From Thermoanaerobaculia bacterium (GTDB taxonomy: Bacteria; Acidobacteriota; Thermoanaerobaculia; UBA5066), in the NCBI GenBank assembly GCA_022071945.1, contig JAJVIN010000025.1, positions 1 to 64,000 on the forward strand: 64,000 bases of DNA, in the 5' to 3' direction. A program made the position numbers and the translations under genes. Below are positions 27,284 to 35,471 of this stretch, one piece after another. The notes beneath the pieces are model-generated. The model was not told the origin of the DNA. It saw only the letters and a program-made list of their open reading frames with translations, and did not search any database. Each line of letters opens with the position of its first letter. The stretch's first letter is position 1.

Positions 27284-29215
27284 ATGCGCCCATTCCGTCC
27301 CGGTTCCGTGATCCTCGGGCTCGGTCTCCTCTTCTTCGCAACCCCTGCTGTTCTCGCGCAGGATGCCGGCTACCACGATCCGGTGGCTTCCGAGAAGGCC
27401 TTCCCGAAGAAGCCGTACTCGCCTTACGCCGGCCGCGACTTCCCGATCCGTCCATTCTTCGGAGACACGCATCTCCACACTTCATTCTCGATGGACGCCG
27501 GGGCGGCTGGCGCACGGCTCGGCCCGGGCGACGCCTACCGCTTCGCTCGGGGCGAGGAGATCACGGCCTCCTCCAACCAGCCCGTGAAGCTCTCCCGTCC
27601 GCTCGATTTTCTCGTCGTCGCCGACCACTCGGACGGCTTCGGCTTCTTCCCCCTCCTGATGTCCGGCGACCCGACCCTGCTCTCCACGGAGAAGGGCCGC
27701 TTGTGGTACGAGCAGATCAAGGGGGGCAAGGGTGCCGAGGCGGCCTTCGACATCATCCAGGCCTTCAGCGCCAATAAGATGCCCAAGGGGTTCCCTGTAC
27801 CCGGCGCGCCCGCCTATCGCTCGGCCTGGCAGGAGGTCATAAAGGCCGCCGAGACCTACAACGATCCCGGCCGCTTCACGACCTTCATCGGGTTCGAATG
27901 GACCGTCAACACGGGCGGCAACAACCTGCACCGGAACATCATCTTCCGGGGCAACGGCACCCAGGCGGCCCGGGTCGAGCCGTACACCACCATCCCTCCG
28001 CTGGGAAGCGACAACCCCGTGGACCTCTGGAAGTGGATGGCAGTGGCGGAGGAGAAGACCGGGAGCGATATCCTGGCCATCGCGCACAACGGAAACCTCA
28101 GCAACGGAACGATGTTCCCGGTTGTCGAGGCCTTCGGGAAGAAGATCGACAAGGAATACGTGGAGACGCGCGCGAAGTGGGAGCGGCTCTACGAGGTGAC
28201 GCAGATGAAGGGGGACGGCGAGACACACCCCCTCCTTTCCCCCACTGACGAGTTCGCCGACTTCGAGATCTGGGACAAGGCCAACCTCGCCGTCACCCAG
28301 GCAAAGAAGAAGGAGATGCTCGAGTTCGAGTACGCGCGCGCGGCGCTCAAGAACGGCCTCTCACTCGAGGCGAAGCTCGGCACCAACCCGTACAAGTTCG
28401 GCATGATCGGGAGCACCGACGCTCACACGGGTCTTCCCGCGGTGGAAGAAGAAAACTTCTTCGGCAAGGTCACCGTCAGCGAACCGAATCCCGAACGGCT
28501 CACGGCCAACTTCATGACGAACCCCAAGATCGGGGTCACCATCAAGGACTGGGAGGTCTCTGCCTCCGGCTACGCGGCGGTCTGGGCCAAGGAGAACACC
28601 CGCGAGTCGATCTTCGACGCGATGCAGAGGAGAGAGACCTACGCCACGACGGGATCACGCATGATCGTCCGTCTCTTCGGCGGTTTCGACTTCGAGCCGA
28701 AAGACGCACACGACCGCCTGATCGCGCGGGTCGGCTACAGCAAGGGCGTTCCCATGGGTGGCGACCTCGAGAAGGCACCGAAGGGGAAGGTCCCATCCTT
28801 CCTGGTCGGAGCGCTCAAGGACCCCATCGGCGCCAATCTCGATCGCATCCAGATCATCAAGGGCTGGATGGACGCCAAGGGTGAACTCCACGAGAAGGTC
28901 TACGACGTCGCCTGGTCCGACGGCCGCAAGCCCGACCCGAAGACAGGGAAGTTGCCCTCTGTCGGCAACACCGTCGATGTCGCCAACGCCACGTGGACGA
29001 ACTCGATCGGCGCCCCCGAGCTGATCACCGTCTGGAAGGACCCGTCTTTCGACCCGGCGCAGCGCGCCTTCTACTACGCCCGCGTCATCGAGATCCCGAC
29101 GCCCCGCTGGACGGCTTATGACGCCCAGCGCTTCGGCACGAAGGCTCTTCCCGGAACCCGCATGACCATCACGGAGCGGGCCTACACGTCGCCGATCTGG
29201 TACACGCCCAACTGA
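27284..29215 (+). CDS. DUF3604 exported PHP-like protein, copy 1
   Basis: A 643-residue periplasmic or secreted protein with a signal peptide (about 1-24). DUF3604 proteins have a PHP-type metal centre; seen here are FFGDTHLHTSF (about 52), VVADHSDG, LAIAHNGNLSNG and GSTDAHTG, all His/Asp clusters that could bind two or three metals. Biochemical function of the family is not established. GGAGG at 27272-27276 is 7 bases before the ATG, fixing the start. It is the first gene of a 2.6-kb tandem duplication and is followed by a truncated parvulin gene. A similar but much larger PHP-like protein is encoded at 11646. Confidence 0.88.
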   Translation: MRPFRPGSVILGLGLLFFATPAVLAQDAGYHDPVASEKAFPKKPYSPYAGRDFPIRPFFGDTHLHTSFSMDAGAAGARLGPGDAYRFARGEEITASSNQPVKLSRPLDFLVVADHSDGFGFFPLLMSGDPTLLSTEKGRLWYEQIKGGKGAEAAFDIIQAFSANKMPKGFPVPGAPAYRSAWQEVIKAAETYNDPGRFTTFIGFEWTVNTGGNNLHRNIIFRGNGTQAARVEPYTTIPPLGSDNPVDLWKWMAVAEEKTGSDILAIAHNGNLSNGTMFPVVEAFGKKIDKEYVETRAKWERLYEVTQMKGDGETHPLLSPTDEFADFEIWDKANLAVTQAKKKEMLEFEYARAALKNGLSLEAKLGTNPYKFGMIGSTDAHTGLPAVEEENFFGKVTVSEPNPERLTANFMTNPKIGVTIKDWEVSASGYAAVWAKENTRESIFDAMQRRETYATTGSRMIVRLFGGFDFEPKDAHDRLIARVGYSKGVPMGGDLEKAPKGKVPSFLVGALKDPIGANLDRIQIIKGWMDAKGELHEKVYDVAWSDGRKPDPKTGKLPSVGNTVDVANATWTNSIGAPELITVWKDPSFDPAQRAFYYARVIEIPTPRWTAYDAQRFGTKALPGTRMTITERAYTSPIWYTPN

Positions 29216-29229
29216 TGCCATCCGCCGGC

Positions 29230-29257
29230 GCCTCTCCTTGCGCGAGCAGGGAGAGGC
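29230..29257 (+). other. Intercistronic hairpin, copy 1
   Basis: Perfect 8-bp stem gcctctcc / ggagaggc with a 12-nt loop, 15 bases after the DUF3604 stop and 38 bases before the parvulin start. It is kept exactly in the second duplication unit. No T-run follows, so it looks more like an mRNA-processing or stability element than a terminator. Confidence 0.55.
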
Positions 29258-29294
29258 CCAGCCCCTTCCCCTTGAAACAGGCGACGTTCCTACC

Positions 29295-29891
29295 GTGAAG
29301 ACGGTTCTGCGCGAGCCTCTGCTCCACTTCCTCGCCCTCGGCGCCCTTCGGTTCGCATGGTTCGAGTGGAAGGGCGGGGCCTCCGGACCGGGCACCAACC
29401 GTATCGTCGTCACGCCGGGACAGGTGGAACACCTGGTCTCGGGCTACACACGCACCTTCGGGCGCCCGCCGGCGGAGGCTGAACTCGAGGGCTTGATCGA
29501 CGACTACGTCAAGGAGGAGATCGCCACGCGGGAGGCGACGGCCATGGGCCTCGACCGCGACGACACGGTCATCCGCCGCCGGCTCCGCCAGAAACTGGAA
29601 TTCCTCGCGGAGGAAGCGGTCGGCACCGCCACTCCCACCGATGCCGAGATCCAGGCTTGGGTCGATGCTCACCCCGAGTCCTTCGGCGGCGATGTCCGGC
29701 TTTCCTTCCGGCAGGTCTACATCAAGAAGGCAGGCAAGGGTCCCGCCGTCAAGGGAGAGGCTGAAAAGCTCCTCGCCCAGCTGCGGGCGGCTGGTCCCAA
29801 AACAAACACGGAGACCCTCGGGGACTCAACCATGCTCCCGTCGTGCTGGACCGACTATCATGGGCTCATGGAGGTACGTGCGTGCGCCTAA
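29295..29891 (+). pseudogene. Truncated parvulin gene (junction of tandem duplication)
   Basis: The first 181 codons, starting at GTG 29295, are nearly identical to the intact gene at 31896 (fewer than about ten differences). After the codons for TMLP near 29838 the sequence switches to the upstream region of the next DUF3604 gene, and the frame ends 17 residues later at 29891. It therefore lacks the whole parvulin catalytic domain, keeping only the membrane anchor (about 5-20) and the SurA-like N-domain. The tail overlaps the start of DUF3604 copy 2 by 10 bases. One anchor residue differs (Leu to Arg), which may weaken membrane insertion. Confidence 0.85.
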
Positions 29892-31816
29892 CCCGTTCCA
29901 CGTCCTGGATCCTCGGGCTCGGTCTTCTCGTTTCCGCCAGTTCGTCCAGCCTCGCACAAGATGCCGGGCAGGCAGACAAGGCGACACTGGAAAAGGCCCA
30001 GCCCAAGCCCCTGTACTCACCCTACGCGGGCAGGGACTACCCGACGCGGCCCCTTTTCGGCGACACACACCTTCACACGGCGTTGTCCTTCGACGCAGGC
30101 ATCTTCGGAGCCCGCGTCACGCCTGAAGACGCCTACCGATTCGCCCGCGGTGAGGAGATCACCTCCTCGACCGGGCAGCGGGTCAAACTGTCCCGGCCGC
30201 TCGACTGGCTCGTGGTGGCAGACCACTCCGACAACATGGGACTCATCACAGACCTCATGGCCGGGAAACCGGAGTTGCTCGCGGTCCCGAAGGGGCGCCG
30301 CTGGTACGACATGATGCAGGAGGGAAAGGGAGCCGACGCGGCGATCGAGATGATCATGTCCTTCGGCGAAGGTACCTTCCCGAAGGAGATGGTCTACGCG
30401 CCCGGCACCCCTGCCTATCGGTCGGCCTGGCAGGCGGAGATCAAGGCGGCCGAGACCTACAACGACCCCAAGCGGTTCACCGCGTTCATCGGCTTCGAGT
30501 GGACCTCCAACACGGGCGCCAACAACCTGCACCGCAACATCATTTTTCGCGGTAACGGGGCACAAGCCATCCTGGTCGAGCCGTTCGTCACCTTCAAGCC
30601 GTGGGGTAGCGACAACCCCGAGGACCTCTGGAAGTGGATGACGGCCACGGAAGAGAAGACAGGGAGCCCGGTTCTCGCGATTGCGCACAATGGCAACCTG
30701 AGCAACGGGATCATGTTCCCGATGGTCGAGGCATTCGGCAAGAAGCTCGACCGCCAGTACGTTGAGACGCGGGCGAAGAGAGAACGGCTCTACGAGGTTA
30801 CCCAGACAAAGGGGACCGGCGAGGCCCACCCGGTTCTCTCGCCCAATGACGAGTTCGCCGACTTCGAGATCTGGGACAAGGGCAACCTCGACGGCAGTGT
30901 TGCCAAGAAGAAGGAGATGCTCGAATACGAGTATGCACGCTCCGCTCTGAAGAACGGCCTGAAGCTCGAGCAGCAGCTCGGCGTGAACCCCTACAAGTTC
31001 GGGATGATCGGCAGCACCGACGCGCACAACGGACTCGCCGCCGTGGAAGAGGACAACTTCTTCGGAAAGACAGCACCACAGGAGCCCAGCCCGGAACGGT
31101 TGACGAAGACCTTCGTAACCAACCCGAAGAGCGGCGTGAAGATCATGGACTGGGAAGTCGGGGCTTCGGGCTACGCGGCGGTCTGGGCGATGGAGAATAC
31201 GCGCGAGTCGATCTTCGACGCCATGCAGAGGCGGGAAACCTACGCCACGACGGGATCGCGCATGATCGTCCGCTTCTTCGGCGGCTTCAACTTCGAGCCG
31301 AGAGACGCGCAGGACCGTATGCCAGCGAGAATCGGCTACAGCAAGGGCGTGCCGATGGGAGGGGATCTCGAGAAGGCGCCCAAGGGCAAGTCTCCGGCCT
31401 TTCTGGTCGCGGCCCTCAAGGACCCCATCGGCGCCAATCTCGACCGGATCCAGATCATCAAGGGCTGGATGGACGCCAAGGGTGAACTCCACGAGAAGGT
31501 CTACGACGTCGCCTGGTCCGACGGCCGCAAGCCCGACCCGAAGACAGGGAAGTTGCCCTCTGTCGGCAACACCGTCGATATCGCAAGTGCAACATGGACC
31601 AACTCGATCGGATCTCCCGAGCTGATCGCCGTCTGGAAAGACCCGTCTTTCGACCCAACCCAGCGCGCCTTCTACTACGTCCGCGTCATCGAGATCCCGA
31701 CGCCCCGCTGGACGGCGTACGACGCCCAGCGCTTTGGCATCAAGCCACACCCCGAGACCCGCATGACCGTGACGGAGCGGGCCTACACGTCGCCGATTTG
31801 GTACACGCCCAACTGA
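29882..31816 (+). CDS. DUF3604 exported PHP-like protein, copy 2
   Basis: A 644-residue paralog of the gene at 27284, with signal peptide (about 1-24) and the same metal-cluster motifs FGDTHLHTAL, VVADHSDN, LAIAHNGNLSNG, GSTDAHNG. GTG 29882 is the start, with GGAGG at 29870-29874 at the same 7-base spacing as copy 1; the upstream ctatcat box is also kept. The N-terminal two thirds has diverged clearly from copy 1, whereas the last about 130 codons hold stretches identical at DNA level. It is followed by the intact parvulin and three HupE/UreJ-like genes, so it is the likely functional operon copy. Confidence 0.88.
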   Translation: MRLTRSTSWILGLGLLVSASSSSLAQDAGQADKATLEKAQPKPLYSPYAGRDYPTRPLFGDTHLHTALSFDAGIFGARVTPEDAYRFARGEEITSSTGQRVKLSRPLDWLVVADHSDNMGLITDLMAGKPELLAVPKGRRWYDMMQEGKGADAAIEMIMSFGEGTFPKEMVYAPGTPAYRSAWQAEIKAAETYNDPKRFTAFIGFEWTSNTGANNLHRNIIFRGNGAQAILVEPFVTFKPWGSDNPEDLWKWMTATEEKTGSPVLAIAHNGNLSNGIMFPMVEAFGKKLDRQYVETRAKRERLYEVTQTKGTGEAHPVLSPNDEFADFEIWDKGNLDGSVAKKKEMLEYEYARSALKNGLKLEQQLGVNPYKFGMIGSTDAHNGLAAVEEDNFFGKTAPQEPSPERLTKTFVTNPKSGVKIMDWEVGASGYAAVWAMENTRESIFDAMQRRETYATTGSRMIVRFFGGFNFEPRDAQDRMPARIGYSKGVPMGGDLEKAPKGKSPAFLVAALKDPIGANLDRIQIIKGWMDAKGELHEKVYDVAWSDGRKPDPKTGKLPSVGNTVDIASATWTNSIGSPELIAVWKDPSFDPTQRAFYYVRVIEIPTPRWTAYDAQRFGIKPHPETRMTVTERAYTSPIWYTPN

Positions 31817-31830
31817 TGTCATCCGCCGGC

Positions 31831-31858
31831 GCCTCTCCTTACGTGAGCAGGGAGAGGC
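31831..31858 (+). other. Intercistronic hairpin, copy 2
   Basis: Same 8-bp stem as at 29230-29257 (gcctctcc / ggagaggc) and a 12-nt loop that differs at two positions, changing gcgc to acgt. The stem bases are unchanged although flanking bases have drifted, which hints at selection on the structure. Confidence 0.55.
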
Positions 31859-31895
31859 CCAGCCCCTTCCTCTTGAATCAGGCGACGTTCCTACC

Positions 31896-32774
31896 GTGAA
31901 GACGGTTCTGCGCGAGCCTCTGCTCCACTTCCTCGCCCTCGGCGCCCTTCTGTTCGCATGGTTCGAGTGGAAGGGCGGGGCCTCCGGACCGGGCACCAAC
32001 CGTATCGTCGTCACGCCGGGACAGGTGGAACACCTGGTCTCGGGTTACACACGCACCTTCGGGCGCCCGCCGGCGGAGGCTGAACTCGAGGGCTTGATCG
32101 ACGACTACGTCAAGGAGGAGATCGCCACGCGGGAGGCGACGGCCATGGGCCTCGACCGCGACGACACGGTGATCCGCCGCCGGCTCCGCCAGAAACTGGA
32201 ATTCCTCGCGGAGGAAGCGGTCGGCACCACCACTCCCACCGATGCCGAGATCCAGGCTTGGGTCGATGCTCACCCCGAGTCCTTCGGCGGCGATGTCCGG
32301 CTTTCCTTCCGGCAGGTCTACATCAAGAAGGCAGGCAAGGGTCCCGCCGTCAAGGGAGAGGCTGAAAAGCTCCTCGCCCAGCTGCGGGCGGCTGGTCCCG
32401 AAACAAACACACAGACCCTCGGGGACTCAACCATGCTCCCGGCGGAGATATCGCTCCTGCCCCTCTTCGAGGTCGGCCGGACGTTCGGGGACGGATTCGC
32501 AAAGAAGCTCCTCACGATCGAGCCGGGGACCTGGTCCGGCCCGATCGAGTCCTCGTATGGACTGCACATCGTCCTCGTTCGTGAACGCACCGAGGCCGAA
32601 AAGCCGAGCCTCACCCTGGTCCGTCCGCTCGTCGAACGCGAGCTGGCCGCCGAGCGCGGCAGACGAGAGCTGGAGAAGCTCTACGAACGGCTCCTCACCC
32701 GGTACACCGTCACGATCGAGATGCCGAAAGCGGTGCCGGACTCCGGCGAGGGGAAAGCGGAGGGCAGGCCGTGA
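31896..32774 (+). CDS. Membrane-anchored parvulin-type peptidyl-prolyl isomerase
   Basis: A 292-residue PpiC/SurA-type isomerase that would assist folding of exported proteins. One N-terminal TM anchor (about 7-23), an alpha-helical SurA-like N-domain (about 45-120), then the parvulin domain (about 125-235), with FEVGRTFGDGFAKKLL, EPGTWSGPIESSYGLHIVLVRER as its typical end (motif begins near 206). GTG 31896 start. Its TGA stop overlaps the GTG of the next gene (GTGA), so the two are translationally coupled. Neighbours suggest a dedicated chaperone for the DUF3604 protein or the HupE-like membrane proteins. Confidence 0.9.
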   Translation: MKTVLREPLLHFLALGALLFAWFEWKGGASGPGTNRIVVTPGQVEHLVSGYTRTFGRPPAEAELEGLIDDYVKEEIATREATAMGLDRDDTVIRRRLRQKLEFLAEEAVGTTTPTDAEIQAWVDAHPESFGGDVRLSFRQVYIKKAGKGPAVKGEAEKLLAQLRAAGPETNTQTLGDSTMLPAEISLLPLFEVGRTFGDGFAKKLLTIEPGTWSGPIESSYGLHIVLVRERTEAEKPSLTLVRPLVERELAAERGRRELEKLYERLLTRYTVTIEMPKAVPDSGEGKAEGRP

Positions 32775-33775
32775 GAAGGGCACCCCGCTCGACGGTGGCA
32801 GCCCTCCTTCTCCTCCTGTCCCTACCGGCGCTCGCCCACGAGATGCGCCCCGGCTTCCTCGAGCTGAGAGAGACCGGACCGGAGACCTACTCGTTTCTGT
32901 GGAAGAAACCGAGCGGAGGCGAGGTAGAGATCCAGATCGCGCCGGTCCTTCCGGAAGACTGCCGGCTCGTCACACCCGACCGCCAGCAACTCTCTCCGGG
33001 CGCCGTGATCGTGCGCGGAACACTGACGTGCCGGGGCGGGCTCGGAGGGAAGAGGATCGTGGTGGCGGGTCTCGAGGCGACCGTGACGGACGTCCTGGTC
33101 CGTCTGCACCATGCGGACGGCCGGCTGGAGAGCCACATCCTGCGCCCGGCGACTCCCTTCGTCTCTCTCGGCGAGGTCACGAGCACCGCGCGGCGAGCAC
33201 TCGGCTACGTGCAACTCGGAATCCAGCACATCGTTCTCGGCGTCGACCACTTGCTGTTCGTCCTGGGGCTCCTGCTCATCGTGTCGGACCGCTGGATGCT
33301 CGTGAAGACGATCACCTCGTTCACTCTGGCCCACAGCATCACCCTCGCGATCGCGACGCTCGGATACGCGAGCGCGCCGCTGCCACCGCTCAATGCCGCC
33401 ATCGCGCTCTCGATCCTGTTCCTCGGCCCAGAGATCGTTCGCGTCTGGCGGGGCGAGTCGAGCTTCACGATCCGGCACCCCTGGGTCGTGGCCTTCGCGT
33501 TCGGGCTCCTTCACGGGTTCGGCTTCGCGAGCGGCCTGACGGCCATGGGACTCCCGAAGGCCGAGATTCCCCTGGCGCTCTTGCTGTTCAACGCCGGCGT
33601 TGAACTCGGCCAGGTCGCCTTCGTCCTGCTCGTGATCCTCCTCGAGAAGTCGTTCCGGGTGCTGGAGGTGCAATGGCCCCGCTTCGTCGCGCAACTTCCG
33701 GGGTACGCGGTGGGGACGCTCGGAGCGTACTGGACGATTCAGAGGACACTCGTCCTTCTCGTGGGGGCAAGATGA
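32771..33775 (+). CDS. HupE/UreJ_2-type membrane protein with exported N-domain
   Basis: A 334-residue protein with signal peptide (about 1-22, ending ALAHE), an exported beta-rich domain (about 23-130) and six or seven TM helices (about 140-330). The HupE/UreJ_2 signatures are present: GIQHIVLGVDHLLFVLGLLL (first helix), FTLAHSITLAIATLG and GLLHGFGFASGL. HupE/UreJ relatives are linked to nickel or cobalt uptake; several His lie in the helices. GTG start overlaps the parvulin stop; its TGA overlaps the next ATG (ATGA). Confidence 0.88.
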   Translation: MRRAPRSTVAALLLLLSLPALAHEMRPGFLELRETGPETYSFLWKKPSGGEVEIQIAPVLPEDCRLVTPDRQQLSPGAVIVRGTLTCRGGLGGKRIVVAGLEATVTDVLVRLHHADGRLESHILRPATPFVSLGEVTSTARRALGYVQLGIQHIVLGVDHLLFVLGLLLIVSDRWMLVKTITSFTLAHSITLAIATLGYASAPLPPLNAAIALSILFLGPEIVRVWRGESSFTIRHPWVVAFAFGLLHGFGFASGLTAMGLPKAEIPLALLLFNAGVELGQVAFVLLVILLEKSFRVLEVQWPRFVAQLPGYAVGTLGAYWTIQRTLVLLVGAR

Positions 33776-34410
33776 GACAAACGAACGCGGGCCGATGGAG
33801 CCTTCCTGAAGCGGGGGCCACTCGCGGTGCATTGGCGAAGTCCTTCACAGTGGCCACCGCTCTCTGGCCAGCCCTCGCCTGGGCACACGTCGGCCAGGGC
33901 CGCGCGGAGGGCTTTCTCGCGGGCCTCAGCCATCCCGTCAGCGGCCTGGACCACGTGCTGGCGATGGTGGCTGTCGGCCTCTGGGGTGCCCAGCTCGGGG
34001 CGCCCGCGATCTGGCTCTTGCCGGTGACGTTCCCCATGGTGATGGCCTTCGGCGGGATGCTCGGGCTGGCGGGAGTGCCCCTGCCCGGCGTGGAGGCCGC
34101 CATCGCGCTCTCTGGCGTCCTGCTCGGCCTTGCGGTTCTTGCCGAGTTCCGGCCTCCCCTTCCGGTCGCGGCCGCAATCGTCGGTTTCTTCGCCGTCTTC
34201 CACGGCCATGCCCACGGAGTCGAGCTGCCGGCGGGGGCCAGCGGCCTCACGTACAGCATTGGCTTCGTCGTTGCCACGGGGTTGCTCCACGCAGGCGGCA
34301 TCGGGATTGGTCTGATTCACCGGTGGACCTGGGGACGCCTGCTCCTGAGGGGAGCGGGCGCCTGCGTCGCGGTGGCTGGTGGCTACTTCCTCTGGAGAGC
34401 GTTCGCGTGA
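33772..34410 (+). CDS. HupE/UreJ-family membrane protein
   Basis: A 212-residue polytopic protein, closest to classical HupE/UreJ Ni/Co permeases: after a signal-like segment ending AWAH, the hallmark HPVSGLDHVLAMVAVGLWGAQLG (motif near residue 57) is followed by about six TM helices and a second His-rich motif FHGHAHGVE (near 142). In hydrogenase and urease clusters such proteins deliver nickel, but no hydrogenase or urease gene is in this window. ATG overlaps the previous stop by ATGA and its own stop overlaps the next GTG, so it is coupled on both sides. Confidence 0.9.
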   Translation: MRQTNAGRWSLPEAGATRGALAKSFTVATALWPALAWAHVGQGRAEGFLAGLSHPVSGLDHVLAMVAVGLWGAQLGAPAIWLLPVTFPMVMAFGGMLGLAGVPLPGVEAAIALSGVLLGLAVLAEFRPPLPVAAAIVGFFAVFHGHAHGVELPAGASGLTYSIGFVVATGLLHAGGIGIGLIHRWTWGRLLLRGAGACVAVAGGYFLWRAFA

Positions 34411-35012
34411 CTGTCGCGACGCGGGTGCGCCGCTCACTCGTTGTGGCGGCAACGCTGTTGCTGCCCGCGACGGCACACGCTCACCTGGTCAACACCGGCC
34501 TCGGTCCCTTCTACGACGGCGTCTCCCACTTCGCCCTCACCCCGGAGGACTTTCTCCCGGCCCTGGCTCTGGCATTTCTCGCCGGTCAGCGCGGATCGCA
34601 GCCCGGTCGTGCCCTTCTCTTCGCTCTCCCCGGAGCGTGGCTCGCCGGCGGCGTCGCCGGCCTGCTCTTTCCGGCGATCAGTTCGGCCATCGCCCTCACG
34701 ACGGTCTCCTTCATCCTCCTGGGCGTTCTCGTGGCCGCCGAGGCTCGCTTGGGGACCGGCGTGGTTCTCAGCCTGGCGGTCGTCATCGGTGGATTCCACG
34801 GCTACCTCAACGGAGCCGCGATGTCGGAGGCGAAGCTGGGGGCCCTTGGATTGACGGGAATCGTCACGACGCTGTTCGTCCTGGTCTCCCTGGCCGCGGC
34901 GATGGTGGTGGCGATCCGGGTTCCGTGGGGACGTATTGCCGTTCGCGTGGCCGGCAGCTGGATTGCGGCCATCGGCTTGCTTCTTCTCGGATGGTCCTTG
35001 CGACCGGGCTGA
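34407..35012 (+). CDS. Third HupE/UreJ-like membrane protein
   Basis: A 201-residue protein that starts at GTG 34407, overlapping the previous TGA. A signal segment ends at about residue 24 (ATAHAHL), followed by FYDGVSHFALTPEDFLPALAL, where the DH of the HupE motif is replaced, and about five TM helices with GGFHGYLNG (near 130). It is more diverged than its neighbour and may be a partner subunit rather than a second transporter. It is the last gene of the coupled set of parvulin and three membrane proteins. Confidence 0.82.
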   Translation: MTVATRVRRSLVVAATLLLPATAHAHLVNTGLGPFYDGVSHFALTPEDFLPALALAFLAGQRGSQPGRALLFALPGAWLAGGVAGLLFPAISSAIALTTVSFILLGVLVAAEARLGTGVVLSLAVVIGGFHGYLNGAAMSEAKLGALGLTGIVTTLFVLVSLAAAMVVAIRVPWGRIAVRVAGSWIAAIGLLLLGWSLRPG

Positions 35013-35055
35013 AGGATCCGGCGGGACAATCCGAGACTCACGCCCAGATGACAAA

Positions 35056-35087
35056 GAGCCGCGAGCACCCGAAGGCGCCCGCGGCTC
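35056..35087 (-). terminator. Intrinsic terminator for the DUF2092 operon
   Basis: An 8-bp stem gagccgcg / cgcggctc with a 16-nt loop. On the minus strand it is followed by tttgtcatct, a short T-rich tract, so it would end transcripts coming from the small repeat-protein gene (stop at 35154). The plus side ends in aaactc and would be weak for the HupE operon. Confidence 0.55.
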
Positions 35088-35153
35088 AAACTCAATGTTT
35101 CTCCGGGATCATGGGACTGCGGGAAAGGACTGGCTCCTCGCCGGCCCGAGCGG

Positions 35154-35471
35154 TCAGCGAACCCCGACCCGGTTCACGGGACCGCCCGCGTTGACAGGAG
35201 CGACGCCGGGACCCGGAGCGACGCCGACTCCCGGTGCTCCGACTCCGACGCCAGGGGCGACTCCCACTCCGGGTGCCCCGACACCGACACCCGGCGTCAC
35301 ACCGACTCCTGGCGCCCCGGCGCCCACCGTCGAGCGACGTGCGACGCCCGCGTAACTGACTGGAGTCGCCGGTGCGCCAACCACTGCAAGCGCCACCGGT
35401 GCTCCGCTCAGAACCCAGCCGAACGCAACGAGACCGAGGATTCGAAGAAAACGAGGAGGGGCGAGTGTCAT
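35154..35471 (-). CDS. Tiny exported Gly-Val-Pro repeat (elastin-like) protein
   Basis: A 105-residue protein with signal peptide (about 1-29, ending VALA) and a mature part dominated by three 13-residue repeats of GAPGVGV-xPGVGV (residues 52-90; 39-bp DNA repeat at 35202-35318). The C-terminus is NAGGPVNRVGVR. Such repeats are elastin-like and probably disordered. Its ATG overlaps the upstream DUF2092 stop as ATGA and no other ribosome-binding site is needed, which supports real translation by coupling. The opposite strand of the repeat also reads as Thr/Pro repeats, but has no start or signal peptide. Function unknown. Confidence 0.65.
   Translation of the reverse strand: MTLAPPRFLRILGLVAFGWVLSGAPVALAVVGAPATPVSYAGVARRSTVGAGAPGVGVTPGVGVGAPGVGVAPGVGVGAPGVGVAPGPGVAPVNAGGPVNRVGVR
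35202..35318 (-). repeat. Three 39-bp tandem repeats
   Basis: In-frame tandem repeats encoding the 13-residue Gly-Val-Pro unit of the small exported protein. The third unit varies (PGPGV in place of PGVGV). Confidence 0.75.

Larger units (their letters stand above)
27258..32439 (+). repeat. 2.6-kb tandem duplication (DUF3604 plus parvulin)
   Basis: Unit 1 is about 27258-29838 and unit 2 about 29856-32439; equivalent start codons are offset by 2598-2601 bases. Similarity is mosaic: moderate over the first 1.5 kb of the DUF3604 genes, then runs of over 100 identical bases near 28846-28976 versus 31448-31578, then about 98 percent identity through the hairpin and parvulin gene. This is what partial gene conversion or recombination between copies leaves behind. 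Confidence 0.85.

Noticed and set aside
30017..32014. Long minus-strand frame across DUF3604 copy 2
   Set aside because: Antisense shadow; the plus-strand gene has metal motifs, signal peptide and ribosome-binding site, and a matching paralog.
34323..34406. Upstream extension of the third HupE-like gene to 34323
   Set aside because: It would overlap the previous gene by 88 bases; GTG 34407 overlaps the stop by 4 bases as the other genes do and begins the signal segment.
35090..35355. Plus-strand frame with Thr/Pro repeats over the elastin-like gene
   Set aside because: The minus-strand frame has a start coupled to the DUF2092 stop and a signal peptide; the plus frame has neither a ribosome-binding site nor a signal.
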